A stretch of DNA of 64,000 bases from Cristatella mucedo (GCA_009760855.2 WPIO01000107.1:242001-306000); one strand, 5' to 3'; numbered from the stretch's first letter, positions 30,831 through 45,139 are shown. Numbers and translations are program-made. Notes: generated by a model from the letters alone, not told the origin.

Positions 30831-31179
30831 GAGAACAAGCATGCTGATTCTTTGCAGTGGTAAGCTCTAAAATGCTACTGTAACTTACCAATTTCAAGCT
30901 TCTACTTCACAAGTTAAGTTAGTCTGTTATTTTTTTGTAATGTCTTTGGTGGGAGCAGTGGTATGCACGAGGAAACTTGTGGAATATTATCTAGCATCCA
31001 GCTGAAGCGCCTCCTTCTTGATGAGTGGCCTAAAACAGACAGTTTGAGAGGCTCACTTAAGACAAGACAAGACATAAGAATTAATCCATATTTATTTCCT
31101 GTGATATCTATTGCAGAAGCATGTATATGTATCACAGAAATTAAATTTATGCATTGGGTCCCCTGGGCCAATAGTATTT

Positions 31180-34100
31180 TTATTTAGAGAGATGAACTCC
31201 AAGATGAGAGTGCAAGTGGCAGGCTTAAATGTGGACAATGAAAAACAGTGATAGGAGTAAAACGGAGATTTTATTTTGGGAGATGATACCTCCGGATCTT
31301 GTCATCTTAGGCATAGTCTTGACTCTTCTGAATCCACAAAAATTGCACAAGAAATTGATTGGTGCACTTCTAACTGGTTGCAGTACATGAGATGATTATT
31401 AATTTTTATTTCACTAACACCATCAGTAAATTTGTGTTACAGAAGCTAGACTTGCCTATGCTAAGATGCTCTGTACGATATTGAAATAGAGTTGGTGCTT
31501 TAACGAGGAACAATAGGTGAGATGGAGATCAAAACGGCAACATGAGACAACTTTTACATTGATGACATGACATCCGAGCAACTCAGTTTCGCACTAATTT
31601 CAATTTTTATTTGTGACGAGTAGTCCTAGCTAAAGGAATGGCAATAAGTTGAAAAATATATTATGTGCCTAAACAGGCTTGATTTTCATGCTCGGAGCTC
31701 TGCAGCCCTCGATTCAGCCATCGAGTTTGAGTTGAAGATAGGCTCATTTAAAATCACAAAAAATTAAACGATTAACTGTACACATGTCGTTAGTAATACG
31801 TGTACGGAAGCTCACCTAGATTAAAAGCTGATGTCATTGGACTGGTACTAGATTGACTGCATTGAAGTTACAGACCATCGGCTTTCTGACGACACTCATT
31901 TTTCAGCAATGTCTTGTGCACATCGCATTATTGTAAAGTTCCTGAATATGAGCATTCAACGAGCTGAAGTGCAAGCCAATATATCGAAAACCATTTAGTT
32001 AGCGGTGGGAACCAAGTCGAGAAAATGTATAAAACGAAATACTACTAGCACGCTTTATCTATGTTGGCAAACCTATCTCGGACACGGTCGGGAAACGACG
32101 GCCGTTCGAGGACTGGATGTCCTCTTTATTTGACAGACCGGTTTTACTGAGGCCGTTCAAAGGCCACATAAAAAATAAAAACCAAACAGATTTTTTTATT
32201 CAGACCACTACAGTTGTACTAGAACGTCGTTACAAAATGCACACAGCAGCTGAATCTTCAGGCAATAAACAGATAAACAGGGCTGATCTTTAAAGCTTTA
32301 AAAGACACTCGAAACAACCGGCAGTCACTAACTGTTGCACCAAGCTGAAAGTCGAGAGCTTTTGATTTGTAGACCCAATAACTATTTTCATATGATACAA
32401 TTCAGATGAATAGCTTATATTTTTTTCTGAATTCATCATCCAAAATTCTTCAGCTCCTAAATTGGAGACCCTGGCAGCCTCTTTCGGTCTAGTGGCGGCA
32501 CCCTTTGGCTTCCTCTAGCTTGCTGTGGACCTCTCGGTGGCTGCTCTCACAGCTATCCTATCACAGTTCTATATCTAGCCGTCGCTTGCTTCGGACATAC
32601 CAGAGATATTCACAGGGGTCCTTGCTGTGGTCATGGCCACTGTAGTCACTGAGGCCGAAGCTTCCGATATCACTGCGGTCATCGCTGCGGTCCTAGCTGC
32701 TGTTGTCGCCTCAGTGTGGTTGTCGCTGTGGTCGGCTCTCCTGCTGCTGCGTCCATTCGGTTGTCTCTGTCACCGTCACTGCTACCCTCGCTTCGGTCCG
32801 ATGATCTCACGCTGCGAGACTTATTGTGTTGTTCTTGCAGCTGAGTTGAGTTGATCGGTGAGCAAGCTTGGTTATCACACACCGGATGTTACATTCATTA
32901 GTCTGGAGCCAGCGTGTGAGCAACATCCGGGAGATAGCGACTCCATCATACACCTGGGCCTGCTTTATTTACCAGGCAACGGCCGGGAACTGGTAAGTGT
33001 GCCTATTTATCACGGTTTGAGAAATTCGCAGGGAAGCGTAATAATCACGCACGATTCCAATGGGCAGATAATGCCCCAGTTTATGTGTGCAGTGCTTCGG
33101 CTGTCATCTCCGGTTTCTTGTTTCATCATTAATCTAAGCAGATTGCTGCCTTGCATCGGACGACCAAACTCGCTCTCTCACAGCAGTCAGCCTGTAGATG
33201 GTAAAACCAAGCACATCTGGGACGGTTAGTCCAAACTGTGGTACGCAACACCAAGAGCTAGAAAAGAATAGAAGCATAGCCGTCACTGGCCCCTCGATAT
33301 CGTCTAGGGCAACTACCCCTTATCATCTGGGAAATCTTCGGAAACGCTGTAGCCCTTGCAAAAGTACTTCCGCAGTTCCGATTACTTATTTATAGACAGC
33401 TACTACTTCTGAATCGGCTACACAAATTCTCAAAGCTTAGAGCTTTGCCCATTATGCCGAACTGAATTTGTAGAGTGAGCATGCATTGAAGAGGGGCTTT
33501 AATTCGGCCAATTCTGCTCCTCACTACACCAGCACCGTTCAAAATGACACTGGATGTCATGAGTTTTTTTAAGTACTAAGATGATTCCGGTGAAAATACC
33601 AGATAGCATATTTTTCCTGAGTAGTGAACTTTATTTTTACTTGTAGTTCAAAAACAACTGAAAATACCACCATTCAGTATTTATTTACTGTTTAGAGCAT
33701 TAGAATAACACCATAGGTGTAAGCGACAGTTGTATAGAAAACCAACGAGTTCGCATTGCATTGTTCACCTAAAGTCATTCACCACATTAAAGTAGCAAAA
33801 CTAGGCAACTTATAACAGTTAAAATAAAGTAGCTTTTCTAGATAGGCATCAATGCTGTAAAACGCTTTCTTGAACAAACTTCCAAACATAGTCTCTGCTT
33901 ATGTATTTCTTACACAGTCATAAGTAACTATGTTTAAATATTTTTATTTCCTCGCAAAATTGCTTGAATTTCTTTCCTAGGAAATCTCAAGTGCTCTTCT
34001 TAATTATTTTAAATGTGCATCAATAATTATACTTTCAAGAGTCTGCCAGTGACCAGTTTTATTATAATTTTATAGTATAAAAAGCACCAGCTTCCACATC

Positions 34101-35780
34101 TTTTAGCATTGGGATCACTCAAGACACGATTCCATACTTGAACGAAAGATAGAAGACCATTAATTTTTATTTTTCGGAAAAATCCCACACACTCTAAAAT
34201 AGTATACATCAATGTCCAGTCAAAGATAATAACTTTACAATTTTCCTCCGATAGCGACAGAAATTACTTTTGTTTGGATAGGCTCAAATGCGGCCGGATC
34301 GTCTTCAGTGGCCTTCTAAGTCAGTACGCTACATCTAACCGTAGTGCTTAAAAGGCTCAAATGAAGACATCTGACAGCCCTAAAATTGCCAAAGAATTCC
34401 ACGGATAATGTGTAAGAGTTAGCCAAAGGTCTGCCTATAAAAGATCATGCTTGAACATCACAATGAGCAGCTAAGCGAAGCACACACCTAATAAAGCATA
34501 AACGGGGATGGTTGAAACTATTGGATTTAAACATGCATGATGATGGCTTCCACGTGCTGCTGGTTTACTTGACTTTCCTTTTGTTGTAGATACGACAGGA
34601 TTTACTTCGACACGCAAGATGATGATGTGGTCAGCTGGGTGCTGCATCGGCCTACTAGAGCATGATCATCTGCCTGGGCGGCTGCTGGCCTTAGGTAGGC
34701 TCGTGGCTAGTCAAGAAAAAGTCTTCAATTATTCTTTTATTAACCGGCTCAATCAAATTGCGTTCTGTCTTTGAATTTAAGGAACCAGCTGTGCAATTTT
34801 TTTGCCCTTACAGTGATGCCTTTAACATGCAGCTACAATGAGGGTCCAACTTGGTTGATTTATGGAATGTTTTTCTATAGCAGTTAGCTGCAGTACAAAT
34901 TCACCGAGGAGTTAATTGAAGTCAACTTCAAGTTGAGTGAATTAAATGCAGTCTTTCAGGCAGAAATTACACAGAAGCTAAGTTAACTTCCAAGTATCAC
35001 CTCACACTTAACGCCAAGAGGCCAGAGGTATTGCCGTGGATCTCTGGTCAAAAACAAACTAATTGGTTTACAGCCGTTACGGTGTTCTTAGCCCCAAAAT
35101 TTGTTGTTCCTATCAGCTATATGGGGTTTGATCGTTCTGTGAGGTCCCTGTATGCCTGCAATTGAGAAGTGGCGGACTTGAGCTTAGGAAAATGTAAAAT
35201 ATATTTTTTAATTTACAAGATGTTGTTGATCCCATATGTGACTGCTCATACATATCCTCCTCACTATATCTTACATAAAAGCTACCGCCATCCCTATTGG
35301 CTGAGGATGCAGGCGTTATGATTGAAGGATACTACAAGGATTTGTACGCCAAGCAACGACCGGATGGTATGCTACAATACTACAACGGAAATTAGAGCGA
35401 TTTTGAATTATGGGTGTTGAAGAACTAGTGGTCACTGTCCAGGTGATCAGTGATCTTTAACTTAAAAAATATTTTAAGCAGCATTCGGCACTCTATAATC
35501 CTATTACCTAATGTAAGTCTTGCTTCGAACCCATTTTCAGATATTCACCAGGATTTTCCTCTTTTTTTCTCTGCATAACTCCCAATTAGGCTACCTCTAG
35601 CCGCCTCTTACGAAGTGCGTGGCAGCTGAACGACGGAGAACAGAAGCGAGATTTCAGTGAAAAGACTGCAAAGCTAGCAATCCAAGGAGGCTGTGTTCAA
35701 AAGAGACCTTGAGTTAATCAACCACGTCCATAGTTATCTTACGCGTGACCACTAACAGAAATGACTGGCTCTTGAGTGTT
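31180..35780. other. No gene recognised
   Basis: AT-rich single-copy-looking sequence. I see no LINE text, no rRNA or tRNA and no long open frame. Exceptions are a degenerate GCTGTGGTC-type low-complexity patch (32480-32800) and a 37-codon plus-strand frame (35280-35394). Both are listed as findings. Confidence 0.6.
32480..32800. repeat. Degenerate low-complexity patch (GCTGTGGTC-like)
   Basis: Imperfect repeats of the type gctgtggtc, ctgctgttgtc and gcggtcatc make a GC-richer patch. The minus strand reads as a Ser/Arg/Asp-rich frame (SSDRSEGSSDGDRD). It is probably simple-sequence driven; coding cannot be excluded. Confidence 0.4.
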
Positions 35781-35784
35781 TTTG

Positions 35785-36440
35785 TATCTCCGTCAGTAAC
35801 TCCACAAAGTCATAAAGACCATGTGGTTGTTACGCAGGAGAGTTTTGTATAGCACACTCACAGCCTAAGCGGCTTTCGGTACGCATTCGGTAGCCAACAG
35901 ACTTCGTCTCACGCAACAAAGAGAAAGTGGGAAGCATAGCAGAGTTAGGAGAGCAGTTGAGGTAGTGAGTAGCATAGAAGTAGCAGATCAGGACCGCTGA
36001 AAAAGATGTGCCATAGTCGGCAGTTGGAGAGTAGATGTCGTTTCGTAAGAATTGTGGAAGCGAGTTCCACAGTCTAGGACCTGCAGAGCTAAAGCTTCTG
36101 TCGCCAACTGTCTTTAAGCGGAGGAATGGGACAGCTAATTTATTGTTCACACAGGACCTGAGGGCGCGAACAGGCTGAAACTGATGCAGCAGTTCAACTA
36201 GGTACGAAGGAGCCAAGCCGTGGCGGGCCTTGTAGGTCAGCGTAAGAACTTTGCTCTGTATCCTTTGCTCAACCGGCAACCATCCTAGCTCTTTCAGCAG
36301 AGGTGACACGTGCTCAAACCGCTGGGACTTGAAGACCAGCCTTGCAGCCATATTAATAGTCCGCTGTAGTGGCATAATAGCTTTCTTTGGTAGCCCAGCC
36401 AAAAGTGGATGATCTCGTTGAGATGAGCTGAGAAAAACTT
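35785..36440 (-). mobile_element. LINE family 2, longest C-terminal fragment
   Basis: Minus-strand open frame of about 190 codons: LLAGLPKKAIM region, NMAARLVFKSQRFEHVSPLL, LGWLPVEQRI, YKARHGLAPSYL, then DRSFSSAGPRLWNSLP. The 3' end at 35785-35800 reads as tact gacggagatac on the minus strand. It is the best preserved member of family 2 here but lacks the RT core. Confidence 0.82.
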
Positions 36441-37725
36441 GAAGAGTATGTCAACAGTGAAAACACACAGACACGCACACGCATCAGTGTTGGGTGGGCG
36501 TGTTGGGTTGTGTTGTAATGTTTGTGTGTGTGTTCTTACCAAGCCGTCATCTCGAAGTGAATGTTGCAAGAAATAACGGCTCTAAACCTATAAGCAGGTT
36601 GACAAGGCCACGAGTGCTCGCCTTACCACTTGGACCGGCTAACACGATTCTAAGATCAGCAAAAGAGAAGACCCGAGCCCTTCTGATAAGTCTTTCAACC
36701 AGGGTAGTCAGTCAAGGCACCTGTAATCCGGATAGGGTGATATTAGAAGGTGGGGTAATCAAATGTGGAGCTGACAGCAATTGCGGTCAACTGTGCCCGT
36801 GTCTGTCCATACCAATGATTTTTTTCCTTACGTTTTGAAAGGCGCTTAGAGAGTAGCAAGGTTTACTTGCCAAATCAAAACTCATCTCGACTTCAGAGTG
36901 GGTGTATACCCCTTGAAACTTAAAGCTTAGCAGCAGACGATTGTTTTACCTGGTGTTGGCGTTACTCAGCTCTTATTTTGTGGTTATCATGCCCACATCA
37001 TTATTTAATCTAATGCTGGTGCTTGTGCCTCAGCTCAGTATCTATATTTATCAAAGCTACTTGCCCGTGATCTGAAGTTCGCATGACCAGCTGTGAAACA
37101 ACAAGCAAGACAAGATAAAAGATAATGATGGTGACCTAGAGTGGGAAGCGACACGAAATAGCACACTGTAGATCAATAATGGTAAGTCCCTAGTATTAAG
37201 CCTAGCCTCGATAGTTGGGTGTGGTCATGCTAGTAGGGTTAGCATCGGAGTTGAAGTTGTTATTCACTTAAGATAGGTAAAGTTTGTTGTATACTAAATG
37301 TCAAATCAACCACTCAAAGTACTATATAGTTTAATGCTTGCTCCTACAAAAGATCCAGTGACTGTCCACTGAGGCCACTGATTGGGTTAGCATGCCTTGG
37401 AATATCTTAAAAGAAAACCTGCTGTCACGGAATAAAGTCACCGTTGAGCTTTTCACTCTAGAATACTAGTTGTAGTTATTTCCCACTCCTAATCTAAAAG
37501 CCACCAACAAAATGTCTTTGAATCTGGCAGGTATATTTTGTAAGTACACCATCACGGGTTTCTGTAAATTTGTACAGGTCAACGGTCTCGCGCAGGGATA
37601 CAGTTTTTAGAGGAATGATAGGACACATACATAATGACTTTCCCCAAGTGGTCACTGAGCTGGTCAAGTTGGTAAAAGCATTGTCTAATAACAGATGCCA
37701 TTGTTGGTATCTTCTTTGAATACCA

Positions 37726-37728
<3 letters not shown>

Positions 37729-37766
<38 letters not shown>
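37729..37766. repeat. (CT)n microsatellite
   Basis: About 18 uninterrupted CT repeats (GA on the other strand), isolated from the large GA arrays on the left. Confidence 0.95.
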
Positions 37767-37769
<3 letters not shown>

Positions 37770-38129
37770 GAAAATATGCCGCCAGATGGCATACCTGCAT
37801 CGGTCGTTATCAACGAGTTCAGACACCTGCCCATATTGAAGTAGGTAACCCCAATGTTAGGTCCGTGCCAGTTGGCTTTTGCGTCCACGTCTGCTGAGCT
37901 AGCTAACCCTTAACCACATCCAGAAATGCACCATTATCTAAAACCGGCTAAGCCAGCTCGTGCTATGTGGATATGTATGCCGCATATTCCAATGAATAAG
38001 AGCTCGGACGCGTATACGATCCTGTGGAGAACATCATTAAAGGCATGGCATTTAATTCCAGTGCTGAAACGGAGGTTCATGACGGGCTTGAGTCATGGCT
38101 AAGGCGTTCACTTAAACCAATCTGCTCTG

Positions 38130-38775
38130 TTGTTGGCTAATAGTACTGGTTTTTTCTCACCTGGTGGATGTATTGCTGTCCAAGATCAAGCTAACGTCTT
38201 GAGACTTCCCTTGCGAATAGTCTATTTGCCACTGGTTTTGTCGCTCACTTTTAGGTCCCTTCATTCTATGGCTCCAGCCTATCTGTCAAATATACTACCC
38301 CATCAGGCCAAGCATCGTACCACCCGCTTTTCGGAATCCAACAGTCTAGAAATACCTCGTACAAACCTTAAATCCTTTGGAGACCGTGCATTTAGTTCAT
38401 ATGCTCCCAAAGCCTGGAACTTCCTCCCGACCTGCGCCAGAACGTCCCCTGACCTGACCACATTTAAAAGGAACCTAAAAACACACCTATTTAGGACAGC
38501 ATTTAGTGGGTCCCTGTGATTCGTCCTTCATGTGCTTATGCGTGCTGACACTGTGCATGCTGCCACTAACCACATTTGCATGCTGACCCTGTGCATGTCA
38601 CCGCTAACCATATTATTCATTTCGTCTGTTTTTCAAGCATGATTTTACTTACCATTCAATTGCATTTCACTTTACAGCAAATGTAAAGCGCCTAGAGAGA
38701 TTAAGTTCTCTGAGGGCGCTTTATCAAGTGAATTATTATTAATATTGTTATTATTATTATTATTATTATTATCTG
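38130..38775 (+). mobile_element. L2-like LINE (family 1), C-terminus with intact 3' hairpin and ATT tail
   Basis: The plus-strand frame ends in SFGDRAFSSYAPKAWNFLPT, ARTSPDLTTFKRNLKTHLF and a stop near 38518. About 160 nt of 3' UTR follow, then a clear hairpin at 38685-38722 (aaagcgcc pairing with ggcgcttt, inner tagagaga pairing with ttctctga), then atcaagtgaattattatt and (ATT)n to 38772. This is the clearest 3' end of the family. Confidence 0.88.
38685..38722 (+). other. LINE 3' hairpin
   Basis: An inverted repeat just before the ATT tail. The same hairpin is seen at about 29885-29925, 58620-58660, 59950-59985 and, degraded, in the other family-1 copies. In L2/CR1-group LINEs such 3' structures are thought to be recognised by the element's own reverse transcriptase. 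Confidence 0.75.
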
Positions 38776-41700
38776 ATTGCAACTAATAATGCATAGTTTC
38801 GCAGTCAGTAAAAAACTTGATCCCTCATAGGCCCAAAGCGAAAGCCACACTGAGACATTATTTAGCGTTGACATCAGCTTGATTCACGTAAGTCGTCTTC
38901 CGTTTTAAGCCACGAAGGTTTCTCGTAGTCCAATCTCCCAACACAGCAGCACATTTAAGCGTCCCACATTGTTGCCTACGGAAGTGAATGACTTTCCTAT
39001 CAAACGTGATTTAACTTTCAATAACTGTATAAAAATAAGCTGAAGTTGCATGCATTCCCGTCAAGTTAGTCGCAATCTATTAAGAACAGCTGCCAACGCT
39101 TACTTTTGGTGGTCAGGTTGAAATGCGAGAGTATTTCAGCTCTGTAATAATCGCTTCCCATCCGTAAGCTATTGGCTTCGTGTGAGTGCTAGGCTCTAAA
39201 CATGCCGCTGCTACATTTAATTCACTGACGCATTCAAAAAACAGCCGATATTAGCTCTTCCAAAAATCTCTGGCGACTTATAATATATTTTACCTTTTAT
39301 TTTGAATAAGAAGCAAATTCATTTTCGTAGAGTCAGACGAGACACCCAAACTTCTAGTGTGCTGGTTGCATACATGGTCAAAATAACTGCTACCTTTGAT
39401 TCCTTGGAAATTATGGACGCTTGAGCATTATCCACAACCCAAAACTAACTTTACGAGCATTAGTTGTACACTGAGCCACTTACGGATGTCCTTTGGAGGC
39501 TGCTTGACAAAAGCCCACAATTCGAAATAGTCCAGAGCAACCGCACGTATGAGTCCAGCCAGCCGAGCCAAACTCCGCAAATTCACTGTTCCCCGGCTTT
39601 CAGAAATTGTGTAGTGTGTTTCTATACTCATAACTTGTATGCAGTGAATTAATACAGAGAGATTCTATTGCGATGCAAAGAATTCAATGCTCCACAAAGT
39701 AACGTTAAATCGCTCTAGTCCTTGCGAATGCGTCTTGCATACATTCAAAGTCTGAATGTCGAGACGCGACTAACTAGTTTCTGCTTGCAGAAGGGCCACA
39801 TTCGTAGCCTGCTCCTGGATTGAAAACCTCCACCTGTGGCACACAGAGGCCGTGCTGTATTGAAGGGCTGTAGTCAAGGTCATTGTGAGAGCCTCATTTA
39901 TTGAGCTGAAGTTTTCCTAGTGACTCTAACAACAACTGCTAGCAGTGGGTCATACATGATTTCTTGAACTCACCAGTGAGTTGTAGAGCACTGGACCGAC
40001 AGAAAAGAAATTTAGCGACCTAACCACGAGCTTTGTTTATATATAAAGTGGGACCAGCTTTCACTGCTGCTCTGATTGTGCAAGACGAAACGCCTACGCA
40101 TAACTTTAATGCACGACCTTGAAAGAGTATTGCATTCACCCTATGTCAGAGCAAGGACCAAGGCGCTAACAAGTGCTCACATTTATTAGCATCCTGTAAC
40201 TAGCAGCCGGATAGCTTGAGAGGCTATCATAAGTCCAAACCATCACGACAATATAATAGCCTGCTGCTGGATGTGAAAGGCCTCAATCGTTAAGGAAAAT
40301 TACCAAACCCTTAAGCCACGGCCAAGGACTCAAACTATAAAAGCATTGCAGTCACGATTCAAATTAGGTCGGAGCCCATAAGGCCCGTGAATCTACTAAA
40401 AGTTTATTGATCCAGAACGCGGGACGTGAGGAGCATACGTGGCCAATGTTTCTCTTGCCCGAGAAGCACACAAAGGCCGAAGCCATAAAACTGAGGTGGC
40501 TTGAGCTGAACACTTATTTTTCTGCTGCAAAGCATCGATACGCCATTTTATGGAGCCTCAGGGGCTGTATGCAGAGAGTGTTCCTTAGAGTCAAACCTAC
40601 TTGAATACTGTATATATATATATATATATATTTATATAAGAAGTCTTTTGAATTGTAAATACAAAAGCATGAAGCTAGGAACGAGACTCTAGTGCCGGAA
40701 AGACTATTCAAAAAGTAGGATGGCATTTTAATCCCACTAGATATTATTAACGACCACCTTAAGGTTAAATTATAGGTTTCTCACATAAAATTAGGGTCAC
40801 TTCCGAAGTACTCAATTTTTAGTTCGTGATCGACCCTCAATTGGATATGAGAATGCAGGTACTGGGTTTACGAATTATTTTGTAACATAAGCACTGATGG
40901 GTCTGCACTGACTTTGTCTGTGTCATAACTCAGAGGGGTTATTGCAAAGCAGCAGCTGCAGCCGATGACAGTCGTCCCAGAACTTTTCAATTACGGAATT
41001 CCACCGGGTATCAGTGCTAAGCTAACATATTTTCACAAGTAATATTACTGGTAATGCAGACATAATCTCCAAGCTCCACATAAGATTCAGTTTAATGCAT
41101 AAGACTTGCAGCTGTATCAATTTGTTACTCGCTCCCTGATGTTGTTTGAGTTGAAGTCTGAACTTCCTCTCTAAATGGCTGACGAGATGACGTCATGGGC
41201 ATGGGTATATACTAAATTTGTAAATTGAATGTTTATAGAACAAACTAAAAGTTATAGAAAAACTAGACGTATAACGAAATTTGCCACTCCGTTCCTGAAA
41301 TGAACCCAGCCAGCATATTTGCCCTATGGGATAAGCGACATCCGTCAATGCCATTTGATCATTACCTGTCACTAGGTAACTGTATCAGCTCCATAGTCAG
41401 CACATCTACTTACCGGAAGTACTATTAATCTGCCTGGATATCTTGCTGCTCGCTCTTCCTAAAAAAATAATCAAGATAAGTATCTAATAACTTGATACCT
41501 TATTAAAACCCTGCCTTTAGCATGGAGCTGGTTCGGCCCTGAGGTCAGTTGTACTCGTTGAGGTCGTTTGCTGAAGTTTTACGTCATATACAAATCGCTA
41601 AATCGAGATACAGCTCCGGTACGGAGATGTATATTTTAATTATATTTATTTTATATGCGCAAGTCATCCCCAGACTCCGTGAGGTCTAAACAAGTTCATC

Positions 41701-44700
41701 CCAACTTTTGCCTCATTGCATTTGCCTAGTTCTAGTCAATAGTCCTCATCATCACAGTGAGCTTCGGGTAGCGACACTACGTTGATTGAAATGAAACAGT
41801 TTTCACATTTATTTACATATTCAATTGAGCTGTAAAATATATTTAGTCCTCAAAGCCTGCAATACAAACTGTTTTCTTTTAACGATTGATGACTCTAATA
41901 ATATTAATTGTGGTAAGCAGTATGATACAAACAGTTGGCAGCTTCAAATTTAGTTTTCCTAGCTTGTCGTTTGATTCGCTTAAAAGCTAGACACCATGAC
42001 GTATTTACCTATATCACGAATGCTTTTACCTTTTTTCAATTAGCCCACTGAATTATTAATAATTTCAGCTGTGACATAATAAAAAATTTTCCTAATATTG
42101 TCCTGGAACCAGGACTGAGAGATTGGTAGGTTATTTTCCGCTAGAGAAGTCGGCTCAGTTGTTGCGTATGCTTGCGGCTTGCCTTTCTCCGAAATGTGGT
42201 CAAAGAGTTGGTCGCTATAGTTGTACTACAAGCGAACGCATTTCCTTTAGAGCTGCAAACTAGATAATACTACTAATATCCCTTGGTAAGGGTTAAAGGT
42301 ACCGGTGAGAGGTAAAACGGACTCAAGGACTCACATTTTTAGGAGCCTAAAGTAATCTACTGCAGCAAACCTGAGATTAGTTCACACAGAGAGTACCGAA
42401 TAAGAGGAACACTTGCTATAATATTGGCTTGCTAGTTCAAACTACTACAGGCTGACAACTGCGGTCTACATAAAAAACTCCTAAACGAGCGCACTTAAAT
42501 GCATAAGCACAGTAATTAAAATCTTTAGATGGACGTCGTACTCAACAAGTATATGTTGGCGATCCAAAAAAGGTGAGGACTGTTGGTTCTTGCGAAAAAT
42601 AATCAACAGTATTTGGCAGCTGCTTGACACCAGCAGTGCTAGCCGACATGTTCCTGCATAGTAAGTTTCGGGAGCCCTAATTCGCTCATTGCACACAGAG
42701 GAGTGATCTGTACCGTAAAACTGCATTTCCTCGTTGTTTTGGCTCTTTCGCTACATATAAGCGTCTTAAATTACCACGTAGCTACTTGGAGGACAGCATC
42801 GCCTCAGTTGTGAAGTAACGTGCTGGCATATAATAAGAGGACTGACCAGAAAGCTATTCGCGTCGTTTCCTTTCTATGCTGATTAAATTTGACCACTTAT
42901 TTGATTTGCATTCTTACTTTTTGCTTCCTGACCTTTTTGCTACTGTGCACAGGTAATTGTAATGAATGAAGTTTGTATGTCTTACTAAATATGCAGCATC
43001 AATGCTATACTATTCTTAGTTTAAATAGATCGTGTGGTCATTCCTCTAATACAGGTCTACCAGTTATATTGAAATAGCATTTTCAAAACCATGTATTCCT
43101 TAAAATGTTACGAATCGGAGTCATAAAAGTACAATTTTATAATGTAGGAATCGTTTTTGCGAGCAGCTAGACCTGGTGTCTAAAATTGAGCAACATGTGA
43201 GAATATGAAAGACCTCATGGAAAAATAGACGTTCCACCAATGTCACACAAATTAAAGATCGGTGATTTTAAAAGCCTCATGAAAATAGTAGAAGATCCTT
43301 CAAGGCTATAGCCTCTGTTTGTAGTCTCAATCGAGGTTCGACCACTATCGCGGCTGTAAAATACAGATGAGCCTAAATAAAATTTCTTTAACTGATGCTT
43401 TAATTACCATTTTATAGCTGTATGCATGCAGTATCCTTCTGGGTATCAATTGGACGTCGGATGAAAAAGAACTAAGACTTAGTAGGTTGACATATGTGAA
43501 GCCTGTAAACGTTAGGTTATACCGACTGGCTCTCCAGCTATTAGGACATTGGGAAAGACTGCTTCGACCGAGGACAACATTTAACAGCACGTATGATTAA
43601 ATCCGGTGTCTTTATAATTTTTAAGTTTTTGCAGCGTTGAAATAGTAAAATAGAAGCTGCATCCCGCAGATTGAACGGAAAAGCAGCACTAAGCTCATCA
43701 AAAAGTACGCTCTGCCGTCAGCCAATAAAACTGGTTTTTTAATGGATGGCTTTAAGTAAGAAGAGTTCCATTGCATCTTTGTATTCACGAGGCCCGGAGC
43801 AAACAATGCATAAAGTGAGAAAACTTCACTAACGATGTTAGTAGAATATCTTGATCCGATTGGCAGCCATTTAAAAGAACCTTTTATTATTCTATAAATG
43901 CTCACCTAAAGTAACCATTCAAAACAAAAATTTGCATCTACCACTCTTCCGAAAAAAGTAAACCGACATGCAGTTATAAAAAGCATTTCAATTATTTCTA
44001 GAAGAAAAAAACAAGGAGTTATTCTAAGGTGTCATGCAAGTTTATCAATACATTTATGAAGTTTAGTAGCTCAACTGACGCCAAGCCATCCTGCAAACGT
44101 TGGCAATCACGACATGGAAAGGGGATTACTGCTTGCTTGCCTATAGGTAACGTGCTTTCATACCATGGCCAAGTTGACTTACTCTTTTCGTAATAGAGCA
44201 GCCCCTTAATTTTTTCAGTGCAAGCATGAGCGATAAATCTTCCTGCTATGTATACGAGGCTTTTTATGATCACTATTAGTTTTACTTCATCTCTTGCCTG
44301 AACCCTGTTTATGTGCTCATGAATTAAATTGGCGTGCTAATATGCCCATAGACGAGGTACACATAACCAAGTCAATAACTACGTCATGAAAAAGTTAAAT
44401 GGCACATAATCTCCGTGGTAGAAATTGGTTTGAAAAGTCGAATTATTTTCGTGACTGTAAATAATTATTAACTCCTTAAAACTTGCAGTTATTATGTTTG
44501 CAGCTTGAAGTTTGTCTCAATTGAGTCGGTTTACAAAGTTTTAATACAACTAAATGTTTAGTTTACAGAATTTTGGTAATTTGACCGATCGGAGCCCATT
44601 GCTGCAGAGTGCTGGGTTACCTTACATCAGGAAATCGAAAGCTTTAATTTCGACGGCTGCTAGTAACCTACCTATTTGGTGTGATTATGCGTAATTACTA

Positions 44701-44919
44701 CCATTTCGTTTTCTTCCTATAAATGCGTGCATAGGTCCGATATCAGTTGCTGGGACACGTGAATTATGCATTTACAAGAGAAAATCGTGTAGCCGATCCG
44801 AAGCCTACGAAAGTAACCAGCTCACTTGATATTCCTAGCGTTGAATCTTACCAACCTGAGCGAATTCCCTGTTGCAGAGCAGTGATCTCTCTATATTACA
44901 CAAACATACACATAAGCTT

Positions 44920-44952
<33 letters not shown>

Positions 44953-44958
44953 TATATG

Positions 44959-44998
<40 letters not shown>

Positions 44999-45130
44999 CG
45001 CACGCGTGCGTCTGCACGTGCGCGTGTGCGTGAGTGTACGTATATTTAGGTGCATGTAGCAATCTCAAAATCAGGCTTGGTTAAACCAGGAAGGATGGTA
45101 TATAGAAAATTTGTTCAAGCATTTGAGACC
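38776..45130. other. No gene recognised
   Basis: AT-rich, low-copy-looking DNA. Contains a short (TA)n at 40609-40640 and a TA/TG/CG tract at 44937-45045. No frame is long or has a recognisable family signature. Confidence 0.6.
44937..45045. repeat. (TA)n(TG)n followed by CG-rich alternating tract
   Basis: TA repeats pass into TG repeats and then into tgcgcgcgtgcgcacgcg, about 100 nt of alternating purine-pyrimidine sequence. Confidence 0.93.
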
Positions 45131-45139
45131 GGCAGGTTC

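Noticed and set aside
36494-36838. 114-codon plus-strand frame beside the second LINE family
   Set aside because: No recognisable domain, partly low-complexity (TG-rich) start, and overlaps the degraded upstream part of the LINE.
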